Assembly (NCBI RefSeq): GCF_008831285.2
Contig: NC_045144.1
Coordinates: 17,623,716-17,687,715, forward strand
Source of the DNA: Nymphaea colorata
Taxonomy: Eukaryota; Streptophyta; Magnoliopsida; Nymphaeales; Nymphaeaceae
Reading direction: 5' to 3'
Length of the DNA: 64,000 bases
A program made the translations under genes and the position numbers. Below the pieces are notes generated by a model. That model had not been told where the DNA came from, searched no databases, and worked only from the letters and a program-made list of their open reading frames with translations. Shown here in pieces: positions 1 through 11,600 of this stretch (the first letter of the stretch is position 1; each line of letters opens with the position of its first letter).

Positions 1-2600
1 GATCGTGTGGGCAGTTGCCTGCACGGACCCACACGCAATTTGTTTCTTGTCTGTTGGTGTCTCGTCTACTTCCTCATGTATTTGAAGAGTCAGAAGATTT
101 TTTGAAGGATATAACATTAGTCACCATGCATTAGTGCTCGCCAACAAAAAAATTTCTGGCTCTGCTACTGCTTTCAACTCCCATCAATGTGCAACATAAA
201 CAAACAAGTGGTTTGAAACGACAAATTGCATTTATGATGAAAAACCCATCTAATCAGAACATGGTAAATTTCGTCATCTTCACTGTTTTCTTAGATTTCA
301 TTATAATTTCCATTCGGTACCTGTACTGCTCACCAATGCAGTCGGTTCACATTTCCCCACAGCAGTGTCGCAAACATTATTAGGAACCGAGGCCTTTTCT
401 CTCTTTGAGAAAAAAATGAAGGGAAAAAAAAAAAGACACAAGGATTTTACATGGTCTCCAAGTATATTTGGTAGAAAATAGAGATGCCTATCAAGTATAG
501 ATCATGTCATAGTTGGCAAACTCATCCAGTTGACTCGAGAATCGCCCGAGTCAGCTCAAATCGCCAACAAATCTGGCCACTAATGAAAGTTTAGCCTGAC
601 CCGCCTAGAATTGCCTGATTCAGCTGCAGTACTTTACATTACAGTTATTTGAATACTCGATCGATTGACGAGTCAGCTCCCTGAATCGAAGAGTCAACTT
701 GCTGACCCAGTGACCGGTCATTTGTCGATCCGAATTCGAGTCACAGGTTTGCCAACTATGAATCAGGCTACACATTCCAACAAAAATCCACTTTAATCAA
801 GTTCTTTGAATTGAATCATTGGCTAATCGGTTTGATTTACCCGTAAAGTAATGGATTTGCAAGCAAGTTAGACAGTTATTATCTATAATTGCCAAGGATG
901 AAAGTGTTTATTTAAGTTCAAATCATGTGTTTGTAGAAAATTATTTTCATAACTTTTCTACTTGATGCAACGGTTCATATTCAAGACAGCCAAATAAATT
1001 AGAGGTCAGGTCGAAATCTGTTCCACTAGGGCAAAAAATGACAAAACCCTCATGCCAGATCCGGCCTATTTGCGGCCTCATTTATGGAGGTCAAGAACAA
1101 GCTATGTCATAGGCATAGTGTATTAAATAAACTTGTGATCTTGTCCTCTTCGTATACTATCTTGACGAAAACTTACAAAAAAAATAGTTGTGACCTGACC
1201 CCGTCGCGTCCGGTCCTATCCATGTAAACATAATAAAGAGGCCTTCATGGATAAGTTAATGGAAAAAGATCCAACTTCACGTCTTGGATGGAGTTGGCAC
1301 AATGGCCAGTTCGTTTCAAATCTCCGAGACGTCAACTCTCTGTGTTACAAAAAGAATGTCACTTAACATGCAAGTTGAAGCAGCACCTCGAGACACAAAA
1401 AAAAGGCCCTACAAGAGGGTGGATGAGGGTTTCAACTTTTATTTGAGCATAGGATGAAATACTTATCTTGCTCACCCAGTAAAAAAACCAAATTCACCAA
1501 CATCCCATATAATCGAATCAGTAGTGTCAAAATTAGGTAGAATCTGCTCGATTCGAATTGCATCGGTATATGTGCATGCAATCCAAGGATGCTGTAGATT
1601 GAATTTTACCTTTTATTCTTTTTTGTCTTATGATTTTCAAATTAAAGAAATGCAATAACAATTTTAATTACTCATCCCAAAACAAATCCAATTCGAATTT
1701 GAAGCAGCCCGATTCCCAGAGTCTTCTCAAAACCAGTTTGATTCACAAATCGATGATAAAAACAATGTCACAAGAACTCACAGAGGGTAAAAAGAAAAAG
1801 GACAACGTGGGGAGGGGTCGTTGTTGGCAATAAGATAAGGTCACTGTCCTGGCTTTCATCTGCCAGCGCTACTTAGCTAAAAATGGCCCATACATTTCCG
1901 CATATGATGGCATCCATGGACCATGCTCGCAGCCATTGTAAAGCTTCAGCTTCTCAGTAAGAGCTGTCTTCTCGTATCGGCAAAGGACATGTTCTGTTTG
2001 CACTTGTATAGCTAAAAGCCTGCATGCACAAAGCATGCAGCCGCTTTACACTTTCTCTAGTCTGTTTCATCATTTATGTTTGCAACTTGCAGTCGACACG
2101 TCCGGTTTGTGCTGGTGTGGTCATGATCACTCTAATAGAAACAAAAAAACTATTCAAGAATTAATTCTTTTTTCTGTGTTTTCTCTTCATATTCAACCAG
2201 AGAAGCTTTAGAATTCTGACTTGGATTGATGACTGCCAACTGCAACCAATTATTCAAATAAGCATTCTGTTTGTAACGGCAGATTCTTAAACGGCATACT
2301 TCAGTGTGACACAACATGGCAATTTGCACCATGGTCATTAAATGTTAAGAAGCAGCAAAAACAAACTGTAGATGGAATCTTTTTTTGGATGATAACAATG
2401 GGTGTATGAAATTATGGGGATCAACTCAGAGTTTGGATCATTAATCTAGATTCTCTTGCAGCACAAATATGCAAGGCACAGTTAAGTTTGCTCCCTAAAA
2501 CCTGTGCATAATTTTTAGCCGTGCAGGTGAAAAAGACTACCAGCTTTTGCACAACACTGGATCCCAAGGGAGGAAAAAAAAAATGGCGGGGCCTCAAATG
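1..2600. other. Intergenic region upstream of the GH3 gene
   Basis: No convincing gene is visible on either strand. The open frames are short, AT-rich and lack recognisable domains. From about 530 to 740 the sequence repeats short words built on GAGTCAGCT and ACTCGA, a degenerate pattern seen again near 5630-5680. This suggests remains of an old dispersed repeat, but no ends can be defined. The rest is AT-rich with short A and T runs. Confidence 0.6.
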
Positions 2601-2624
2601 CTGCGTCAGACTAACAGGCATACC

Positions 2625-2681
2625 CACGTGAGTGGCACATCCAGTGACGCCTTTTCCTGCTCTTTTCCTGTGTCTCTATAA
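2625..2681 (+). promoter_or_regulatory. Probable GH3 core promoter: G-box, auxin response element, TATA-like box
   Basis: A palindromic G-box CACGTG lies at 2625-2630. A canonical auxin response element TGTCTC lies at 2671-2676 and runs directly into a TATA-like CTATAA at about 2676-2681. Auxin response factors bind TGTCTC, and GH3 promoters are the classic auxin-inducible promoters in which AuxREs and G-boxes occur together. The order and spacing relative to the start codon at 3023 fit a real promoter with a leader of about 300 bases. No transcription start was measured, so the assignment is inference from motif and position. Confidence 0.55.
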
Positions 2682-2754
2682 CGAATTTCAAGGATCCCAA
2701 GACTGCCCTTCATCCCCAACTATTTATTCCACCTTGTTGTCATCTACACTATCT

Positions 2755-2809
2755 CAGAGAGAGGGAGAGAGATAGAGAGGGAGAGAGAGAGAGAGAAAGA
2801 GCATTTACG
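2755..2809 (+). repeat. GA-rich tract in the GH3 leader
   Basis: The tract is nearly uninterrupted GAGAGA and lies between the probable TATA box and the start codon. GA/CT tracts are common in plant 5' UTRs and can bind GAGA-binding BBR/BPC proteins. A regulatory role here is only possible. Confidence 0.7.
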
Positions 2810-2830
2810 TTGCAGAATAAGAGAACCAAC

Positions 2831-2881
2831 ATGAGATATTCCATCAGGTTGCTGCTTTCTTATCCTACACTATCTTCATAA
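2831..2881 (+). other. Short upstream open reading frame in the GH3 leader
   Basis: If transcription starts near 2700, the first ATG of the transcript opens a 16-codon frame (MRYSIRLLLSYPTLSS) that ends at TAA 2879-2881, well before the main ATG at 3023. A second in-leader intron could remove it, but I see no strong splice pair. Such uORFs usually lower translation of the main frame. Whether this one is translated is unknown. Confidence 0.35.
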
Positions 2882-3022
2882 GCTTTCATCTGTGTGCATA
2901 TAGAAGTGTGATCTGTTAACTGTGTAGAAGTTGATACTTGATAGTGCCTGCCTTTTCCCACACCTTTTTTTCCTGTTTTCTTGTTGGGGAGTCTATTTAT
3001 GTAAGATTCTTGAGGTTGAAAT

Positions 3023-3513
3023 ATGATGGATCTGCGTTTCGATAGCCAAGATGATAAGGCCGGTCTCCAACTTATTGAGGAGCTGACTGCAAGTGCAAAG
3101 AAAGTACAAAAACAGGTTCTAGTGGAGATATTAACAAGAAATGCAGAAACAGAGTACCTGCAGAGGTTTCTGTCAGGGCAGTGTGATGTCGACCTCTTTA
3201 AAGAGAAGGTCCCCCTTGTGAATTATGAAGGAATCAAGCCTTACATTGACAGAATTGCAAAAGGGGAGCCATCTCATTTGCTTTCTGCTGAACCCATTTC
3301 TGAACTCCTCACGAGGTACTGAACAATTCGTTCCTGATGCCAATTTCGAGTTTCTGAAGTCAGTCATGGGTAATATGTGCATCTTTATTGTCTCTTGTGT
3401 TTAGCTCTGGGACATCTGGTGGACGGCCAAAGATGATGCCGTCAACCGCCAAAGATTTGGACAGGAAAACCTTTCTTTACGATCTGCTTGTGCCCGTGAT
3501 GAACAAGTAAGCC

Positions 3514-3558
<45 letters not shown>

Positions 3559-5337
3559 ACTCACTCCCTCTCTCTCTTAAGGTTGGATCAGTCTGAAGTT
3601 CAAAATTCCCTTGTTTCAGATACATCCCTGGACTTGACCAAGGAAAAGGCATGTACCTCTTGTTCATCAAACCAGAAACCAAAACTCCATCTGGTTTGAT
3701 GGCCAGGCCGGTTCTTACAAGCTATTACAAAAGCAAGAATTTTAGGAACAGACCATTTAACAAATACAATGTTTATACAAGCCCAGATGAGACAATACTC
3801 TGCCCTGACAATAGGCAGAGCATGTACTGCCAACTTCTTTGTGGGCTGAAGCAGAGAGGTGAAGTTCTTCGAGTTGGTGCAGTATTTGCATCAGCATTCC
3901 TGCGTGCAATTAAGTTCTTGGAGGATAATTGGCGAGAGCTGTGCCTGAACATAAGGACAGGAAACCTCAGTGACTGGGTTACAGACATTGGTTCCCGAGA
4001 ATCAGTCACACGCATCCTCGAGCAGCCTGATTTTGAGCTTGCCAACTTGATTGAAGCAGAATGCTGCAAGAAATCATGGGAAGGAATAATCAAGAGAATT
4101 TGGCCTAGGACAAAGTATATTGATGTCATTGTCACTGGATCCATGGCACAGTATATTCCCAACTTAGAATTCTATGGTGGTGGATTGCCACTGATCTCAA
4201 CCATGTATGCATCTTCTGAATGTTACTTTGGCCTCAATCTCAAGCCTCTAAGCAAGCCATCAGATGTCTCCTATACGTTGCTTCCAAATATGGCATTCTT
4301 TGAGTTTCTTCCAGTAACTAAAGGCCATGAAGGTGAGATTGGAAGTGTCCACCGCAATGGCTTTACCAGTAACAGTTGCTTGGAAACTGATCAGAATTCC
4401 AGAAAGAAAGAAACAGCAGCTGTTGATCTAGTAGATGTACAAATTGGACGCTGCTATGAACTCATTGTCACGACATTTACAGGTAACCAATCCTCCTCCT
4501 TCTGTAAGCTGACCAAACATCTTGGCATCAAAAATTCCGCTCATTCATTCCCTAAATTTTCAAGTTTTTACCATGATTTACAGTCAGTGCAGCAATCGAT
4601 GGTCATTTAACTACATCAATTTATTCAAGACCAAATTTTCAATTTTTTGCATTTTCACAGCCCATACATCAGATTCGATCAATGAAGCGCTTGAACAAAA
4701 ACAGAAAAAAAGAATCACTAAATCATCTATAATTTTGCCTGTTCCAGGCCTATACAGGTACAAAGTTGGGGACATTCTCATGGTGACCGGATTCCATAAC
4801 AAGGCTCCCCAGTTCAAATTTGTCCACCGGCGGAACGTTGTGCTGAGCATTGACACCGACAAGACAAACGAGGAAGACCTGATGTCCGCGGTGGCCCGGG
4901 CGAAGCGGCTCCTGGAACCTCTGGAATGCATGCTAACCGAGTACACCAGCTACGCCGACACATCCACAATTCCAGGCCACTATGTTCTGTTCTGGGAGAT
5001 TAAGCACATGGGCAGCAGCACTGCTGCATGGAGGAAGCTGGACTCCTCTGTCATGGAGGAGTGCTGCTCTGTGGTAGAGGACTCCCTGGACTATATCTAC
5101 AAGAGATGCAGAGCGAAAGACAAGTCCATAGGACCATTGGAAATCAGGGTGGTGCAGGAAGGCTGCTTTGATTCCCTCATGGATCTCTGCGTCTCCCAGG
5201 GCTCCTCTGTGAACCAGTACAAGACCCCAAGGTGCATCAAGTCCAAGGAGTTGCTGAGGCTGCTCGACTCCAGAGTCATCGGCAGATTCTTCAGCCAGAA
5301 ACCGCCGGTTCTACCGACCATCCACCAGACCTCCTGA
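3023..5337 (+). CDS. GH3.17: GH3 family indole-3-acetic acid-amido synthetase (group II, GH3.17-like)
   Basis: Acyl-acid amido synthetase of the ANL superfamily. It adenylates an acid, probably indole-3-acetic acid, and joins it to an amino acid, which lowers free auxin in the cytosol. Exons: 3023-3315, 3405-3506, 3620-4482, 4748-5337. Phases agree and give 615 residues, a normal GH3 length. Visible motifs are the nucleotide loop SSGTSGGRPK (98-107, spanning the first splice junction), the acid/adenylate motif YASSE (328-332) and YRYKVGD (422-428), followed by a complete C-terminal domain ending NQYKTPRCIKS and RVIGRFFS. From memory, the wording matches Arabidopsis GH3.17 more closely than GH3.9. 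GH3.17 favours glutamate, but that is family knowledge and cannot be read here. Intron 2 carries a CT microsatellite. Intron 3 is open in the frame of exon 4 from 4522. A polyadenylation-type AATAAA lies at 5530. Confidence 0.96.
3516..3554. repeat. (CT)n microsatellite in GH3 intron 2
   Basis: About 19 CT dinucleotides begin nine bases after the exon 2 splice donor. They fill a third of the 113-base intron and may add to its pyrimidine content. Confidence 0.95.
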
Positions 5338-5539
5338 CCGAACTCGCCGGAAATAATTTTTCCCGGCGGTGGCGCGGGGATCCCGATCTACTGCCCTGCT
5401 TTTTTACCTCTCACCATCAGCGTGGATCTTGTGCCGTACTGTATTTTGTATAAGCACGTGTGTATGGAAAGGTACCTCTTCTTTTGGGTTTCACTGATGG
5501 TCATGGTCAAATCTTTCTCCTTTTCGTCCAATAAAAAAT

Positions 5540-8500
5540 TGCCACGTAGTGATGCTTTAAAAGCTAGCAACGTGCAGGTGATCTCATCGTCACGTGCGCC
5601 GGGAACCAGTCCGAGACTCGGTCAAGGCTCCTCCGATTCGGTCATGTATCGGTCAGTCACGATTCGAGTCGTCAGCTGAACCCTAGGCTCAAAACCGGAG
5701 GTGCAAGTTTGAGAAGTTCTTCAAGGGAAGGCCTGTTGACTTGCCATAATCAATGGGGACCATAATGAATGAGCCTTGCCAAAATCTTAATATATACATA
5801 CAAGGAATGGCCTTCCTGATATCCTCCCTTTTCTACTGCAATTTTTCATTTTTAGATCGCCACTGATTTGATTGTCTTGGTCTTAACAGGAAAGAGAGAC
5901 TCAAAAAATATTAAAGCATGCCAAGCCTCATGAAAATAGATCCTATATTATTGAGCTTGAGTAATTTTGCTTTCTGATCCTTAACTTTCTGTAGTTGCTA
6001 AATGAGGGAAGACTAAGGAGGAAATTGAGATCTGCCATGCCAAACTTTCAGGTTCATAATTGGCCAACTATGTGCTTAGTTGAACTTTCATGAACTGTGT
6101 GGGCTTTGTTTGGTGCCTCAAAGATCAAGCAGTTACCAACATACTAAAAAATCTTAGCAGTTTCTGGGAAATCTCTGCCTTCATTACGACGTTATGAATA
6201 TCTATATAACTGCCAAGAAAAAACACACCATAAAAAGATCTATAAACATGTTTGTTAATTGGAAAATGAAGTTTATGAAGGAAGAAAATAGAGATGCCTT
6301 AATGAAGAAGGGGCCATTGGGCCATATCATGTCATGTGAGCCCTACATGCACCCTTTGGTGTGCTGCCAACTTTGGGGCAGCCCTTGTGTAATGCCTTAA
6401 TGCCATGCAAACGCCGGGCCAGGCTGATATAGACCAGTTACTGCATTTGGTGATCCTTCTTGGCTCCAACCTGGTCCTAGCCAGTGGCAGCCCAGACCCC
6501 ATTTTGTTCCGACCTGTCGGCATGCTGTGGACGGACAGAAAAAACGTTTGTGGCCCTAGCCCGTTCAGATAGGTTGAGAGTCAAGCCAACCACGCGTCTT
6601 GGCCGCTTCGAATGCACCAAACTAAGCTGGCTAGCCTACCTTTGAACCACCCATGAAACCATTTTGGGTCCACGCCCCATACCTGCGCCTGGATAGCAGC
6701 CATGGCAAGTTTGTACAAAGCCGTGCACAAGAGACAGAAGAGCTTGACCAGTACAATAGATCTAATCAAAGCTGCAAGCAGATCAAATTGGGGTTGCATC
6801 AATTCTTTACTGTACTGTATTCGAACCCAATCTGCTTGAAAACACATCTAGCTGACCCACATATGAACCATTTGCAGCCCCAGATCTAGTGGCCTTAGAT
6901 ATCAAACAAAAGCGTAACCGTAGCAAATTAGTAATATTATCTGCTAAATACAATACCAGGATGACCTGCTACCACATATACCTTGCCTTTCCATAAAATA
7001 AATACTAACAGCAATCGACGGGATTAGTTACTGATCGATTGGAACCATAAGTTCCCCGACATGTCCAATCCAGAACCACGGCCGCTCGAGATAAGCCAAT
7101 GAACTTGAGCCAGGTAGGTGGAGCATGTTGGCCCCAATGTTGGGGCAGGATTAGGTTCAACAAAATTTGGACATCGTCGGTGCGTACTATTCCAATATAA
7201 ACCTTGTTGTGTAGGACACTACCGGTCCCAATGTCCAACTTTGCTTACTAGACACTGAGGGATACAAATATTTCATATTTCAGATGAACCTGCAGATGAT
7301 CTTATCTACAGGCTGGAACCTAATGAAGAACAGATATTATCATCTGCCGAATCTCTTCTCAAGGCAAGGGAATCTTACCTGAGGTGATCTGGTTCAACCA
7401 TGGCCAGTCCAGATCTTTCCGCCCCCAAAAGTACATCAATGATGTTGATAACAATAACTCTGTCATAAAATAGATGGTCAAGACGATTTTAGCCTTGCTC
7501 CAGAAAGTACCTGTGAAATTATGTGATCTGCTCATCCTCAGCCGCACACGGCAATTCAAATACCGTCCTTTTTTAACTTACATAAGCAAATTGTAACAGG
7601 CTGACAAGGTAATGTCACGGAGAGCGTGTGTTGGATCAATAATGCACTCATCTCAATTATCACATGCAGGAGGTGGTTTTTGTCTCTCACAACAATCATG
7701 CGTGACAATTGACGGGAGAAATGTTTTCGGGAGAGACATGCAATTGACAGTTAATATTCCCCCCAATACAAACTTTTACCTTTGCATCTTACATATATAT
7801 AAACATGAATACATGCATAGGAACAGCTCTCACGGGTCTTGTCTGGCCTGCCTTTGAAGTTGTCTGTGCGCATACATCAACTCCCCATATGCAATTGGCA
7901 GACCAAGTAGGCGAGGGCTCCATGCATCAAAATGAAGGACCAAAAGACAAGGAAAGTAGATGAACGATAAGAATAAGGTTCGAGTAAAAGAATCGAACCG
8001 GAAACTACGAGTATCGAGGACAAGGGCATCCTAATGATTCAAAAGAACACTAATACTGGCAAGCATACAGATCAAAGGTGCCACGGAACAAACCAAAGAA
8101 GATAGGAACAAAATAAGGACCTACAATAAAGAACGCATAAAGAGCATAACCAACAAAGTAACTAAACAACTCTACGACACGAGGAAACCTTCCAAAATAT
8201 TCAAGTACTAACTTATATTTCAAGGCCCCAAAGTAGTTCTGTATGAGATAAGACAGATTATGACAGGCCTTTCCGGACATTCACAAATCTAATAATCAGG
8301 GGATTTGCTTTGACAGAAGTTGAAATTAACAGAAAATCAGTTCGGTTGCAAAAGAATTCTATCATTACTGTATGAGACGATATCAAGGAATTTCCAATTA
8401 AGATTGCCCTTAATTAGGAAAAGGAAAAGGAGGACGAGTTTAATTAAAAAGTGTCAACGGAAATGGGATCTCATAAATCCATTAGGATGAAGCCACATAT

Positions 8501-8698
8501 TCAGCCATACTGGACATATCCTTTGTTCTTGACCACAAGGCCTGAATGCTATTATTCAAGCATGAATTCCTCCACATTAGATTAGAGCAAAGAAAGGATG
8601 CATCCAGGATCTTGAGGGAAGACAAAATCATTGCTGGCAGAGTACCTTATCACTCAACTTGATGGCTCAAACTTCCTCTCAGTACCTCACGGTGTACC
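5540..8698. other. Intergenic region between GH3 and NDUFA5
   Basis: No gene is supported. Around 5600-5680 there is a degenerate GAGTC/ACTCGG repeat like that at 530-740. The stretch 6300-7250 is less AT-rich and has open frames on both strands without any recognisable domain. A hydrophobic open frame at 8050-8280 is listed separately. The last few hundred bases should hold the 3' UTR of NDUFA5, which is transcribed leftward. Confidence 0.5.
8050..8280 (-). other. Unassigned hydrophobic open frame, 76 codons
   Basis: This frame runs from an ATG to a stop and would encode a strongly hydrophobic, aromatic-rich peptide (FVGYALYAFFIVGPYFVPIF in the middle) that looks like one or two membrane segments. 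It lies about 420 bases downstream of the NDUFA5 stop codon on the same strand. I do not recognise the family. It could be part of the NDUFA5 3' UTR, a fragment of a dead element or gene, or chance. No splice sites or neighbouring exons were found to extend it. Confidence 0.2.
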
Positions 8699-11600
8699 CT
8701 ATTCACTTGGATCAGCTTTTTTCTCAATCTTTGGTGTCACATGATTGACAGATGCTGCTGCTTCCAGTGCCTTATAAAACTCTTCGGGAAGTGGAACAGG
8801 TTTATGACGTGGTACGTGGCTAGGAATAGGTCGATCATTCTCAACAACTGTGCACTCATAATCATCTGGAACACCCCAGGGATTCCATTCTGCAATCACA
8901 ACATATCATAAATTTAGATAACATAATTTGTCTTTTACAACCATAGTGTCAATAACAGAAACTAACATTTCTTTTTACCTTACAAAGATGCATAATTGTC
9001 TGTTCAGAAAGCATTCTGTGACGGACCTACCTTGATCTCATAATGATTATACCCAAACAAAGCTCTATTGTCCATCGAACATCCCCCATTTTTTCAAAAA
9101 AAAAAATCACCAGATATAGCTTTTCTCCTTTAGTTAAACCTGTCTCACTAGCTATCCTCAATTGTTTTGCAAATGTTCCAACACATGTATAAATTATTAG
9201 TTCAGAGTGTTTCAGAATAACACAAGGCAGCAAATGCAGATACCCATTGTCAAAGTGCACTCTTACTTGAACTTATACATGAGGATGTACTTGATGATAC
9301 TACTATTTAATAAACCTTTATGGGAAACTTATCTACTTTATAATCGCCATGGTGCATGCTTTACCAGATACTCAGTTTATTGATGCTTCCTACATTACTC
9401 ATCTTCCTGTTTTCTCAAGAATTTGTCATTATGTTGCAACTTTATGGACTGTGTACAGTTATACTCATCAAATTTGTCTCATAAAACCAACGCAAGTTGT
9501 GATTTAGATTTCACATGTTATAGTATTATCATTCAACGGTTCGACCACAAGGGTTTGTATTTTTATTCTTCCATATAATCTCATTGATCAGACAACTTCG
9601 CAAGAAGAAGTGAAGAGTTAATACTCCACTAAAACAGTGGATGTCAAGCTGCAGCAAATACCTTTCGATGATATTGTCTAAACATCATGTCTACTTAGGA
9701 ATATGGATGCTGTACTATCAACACCACAACGTGGAATGGATAGACTTGCAGTGCCCTACACGTAGCTGGGGGTTCCAATTTCTTTTTGTGCACCAAATAT
9801 ATCGAGATTTCTATCTCTTTATTGTTTTATATACTAAATTGCTGATATGCTCAATAAAGCACAATCAATTGTGCTGATATGCTCAATAAAGCACAATCAA
9901 TTGCACAATTTGGACTTCTGTCTAGAAACTCATAATGCAACAAGTTTCCCCATCTCATAACTGGCAGATAGTGTAAATATACAATTTAATGTACAGCTTA
10001 TTCATGTTATAAAAACATGTTTATTTTCTTTCTTACTTAAATTATCATTTGGCAGATAAGCTCTTGTCAGGACATTGTTTTTGTCCCTCCACTTGTTTAT
10101 GGGGTCCACCTTCTTTAAGTTGGAAAATGACCAGACCTTGCCTGATCAAGCCCTATCATATACAAGGGCAACACTAAGCCAAGATCTTTTTCTATAGTCG
10201 GGTCTATAAGTACAAAGTATAGTTGTTAAAGAACAAAGTAATCAAGAATGACGACCTTGTGGCCCCACCCAAACCCAGTGCTTAAACAAAACAAAGAGGC
10301 GTATTTGCATACAACAGCAAGAGAGAGATGTCCTGAATGGTGCTTCATCAATGATTGGTGGTTTGCTAATATTAGTTTTGAGTGTCACAGATATCGCGAT
10401 ATTTTCAAAAATATCGTAATTTTAACGTCACAAATAAGAAAAAGGAAAAAAAGAAAAATCGTGATATTTTGAAAAAAAAAAAAGGAAAATATGTACCCAC
10501 ATTATTATAGCATTTTTTCATTTTTTTTTTGTGATTTTTCCCCATTTTTTTATTTTTCAATTTTTTGTCATTGATATTAACATGGATTTAAATATAACTT
10601 AAACCAAATTATTTTCATCATTTTTATTATCATTAAAACATTCCTTTTATCACCTTTATATAGTTTATTTATGTTTCCCTATTAGTTTCTCATATATATT
10701 TTTTTAAATTTTCTGAGTTTTTCCGAAATTTTCCCAAAAAACAAACTTTGCTGTTAAAAACCCGAGAATGATATTTGTGAAACTGGTTTTGAGGTATCCG
10801 CTAAAATCTTGCTGAGGTCCTTTGCCACATGGACATCATGATATGAAACAATCAAACAAAGCAAGCTTGAGAATTTTGGGCCATCAACAAAGAAAGACTC
10901 AAGTACTCAGCTTATCAAGCACCTTCAGATGGAAGAGCGCATCTGGAGGCAGGAAGGAGGGAAGAATTAGCCAGGAAGACAAAAGCATTATTTTCTTCCA
11001 AAAATGTGGGAGTAGCGGAAGGCAGTGGAACTTCATCTATACAATTGAAAGCGAAAGGCTTGATCTAAGAGATTGCAAGAGGCTAGGGAAGGGAAGTTTT
11101 TTATAGTATTTCCACACCTGCTCAAGAACATTTGGCAACTGGTGACATGTTGCTCCCTCTTACTCATGGCCCCATTATCACCTTTGACAAGAATATTCAA
11201 TTGCTCATTCCTGTCACAGAGAAGGAGATTCAAAGTCTTCAAGGCCAAATCCACCACTCGTTGGGCCAGATGGTTTCCCCTTCTCTTTCTACCAGAAGCA
11301 TTGAGGGACAGTGGAGGTGGAGTTGTTGGAGTTGTCCAGTACTTCTTTAAGAAGGGTAAGTTGAGAAGCCAAAACAGAAACCACATTTTCCTATATCTAA
11401 AAGCAATGGCTTGCCATGCTGCTGCTCTGTCTCATATATCTATGTAATACTTCGTACAAAATCATCACATGGATAATGGTCAACAGCATCAAAAAATGTC
11501 TGAGGACCATGTCCCCCAATCAGCATGTGTTCCTCAAGAACCAAAACATTCGAGATACTATATTGCTCGCTCAAAAGATTCTTTTCCTATTAGGGTCAAT

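Noticed and set aside
3773-4162. 129-codon minus-strand frame within GH3
   Set aside because: Antisense shadow of exon 3 without similarity to anything I recognise.
9840-9903. A possible CRISPR-like or regulatory repeat array
   Set aside because: Only two adjacent identical units exist, with no spacers, in plant intronic DNA. It is a simple tandem duplication.
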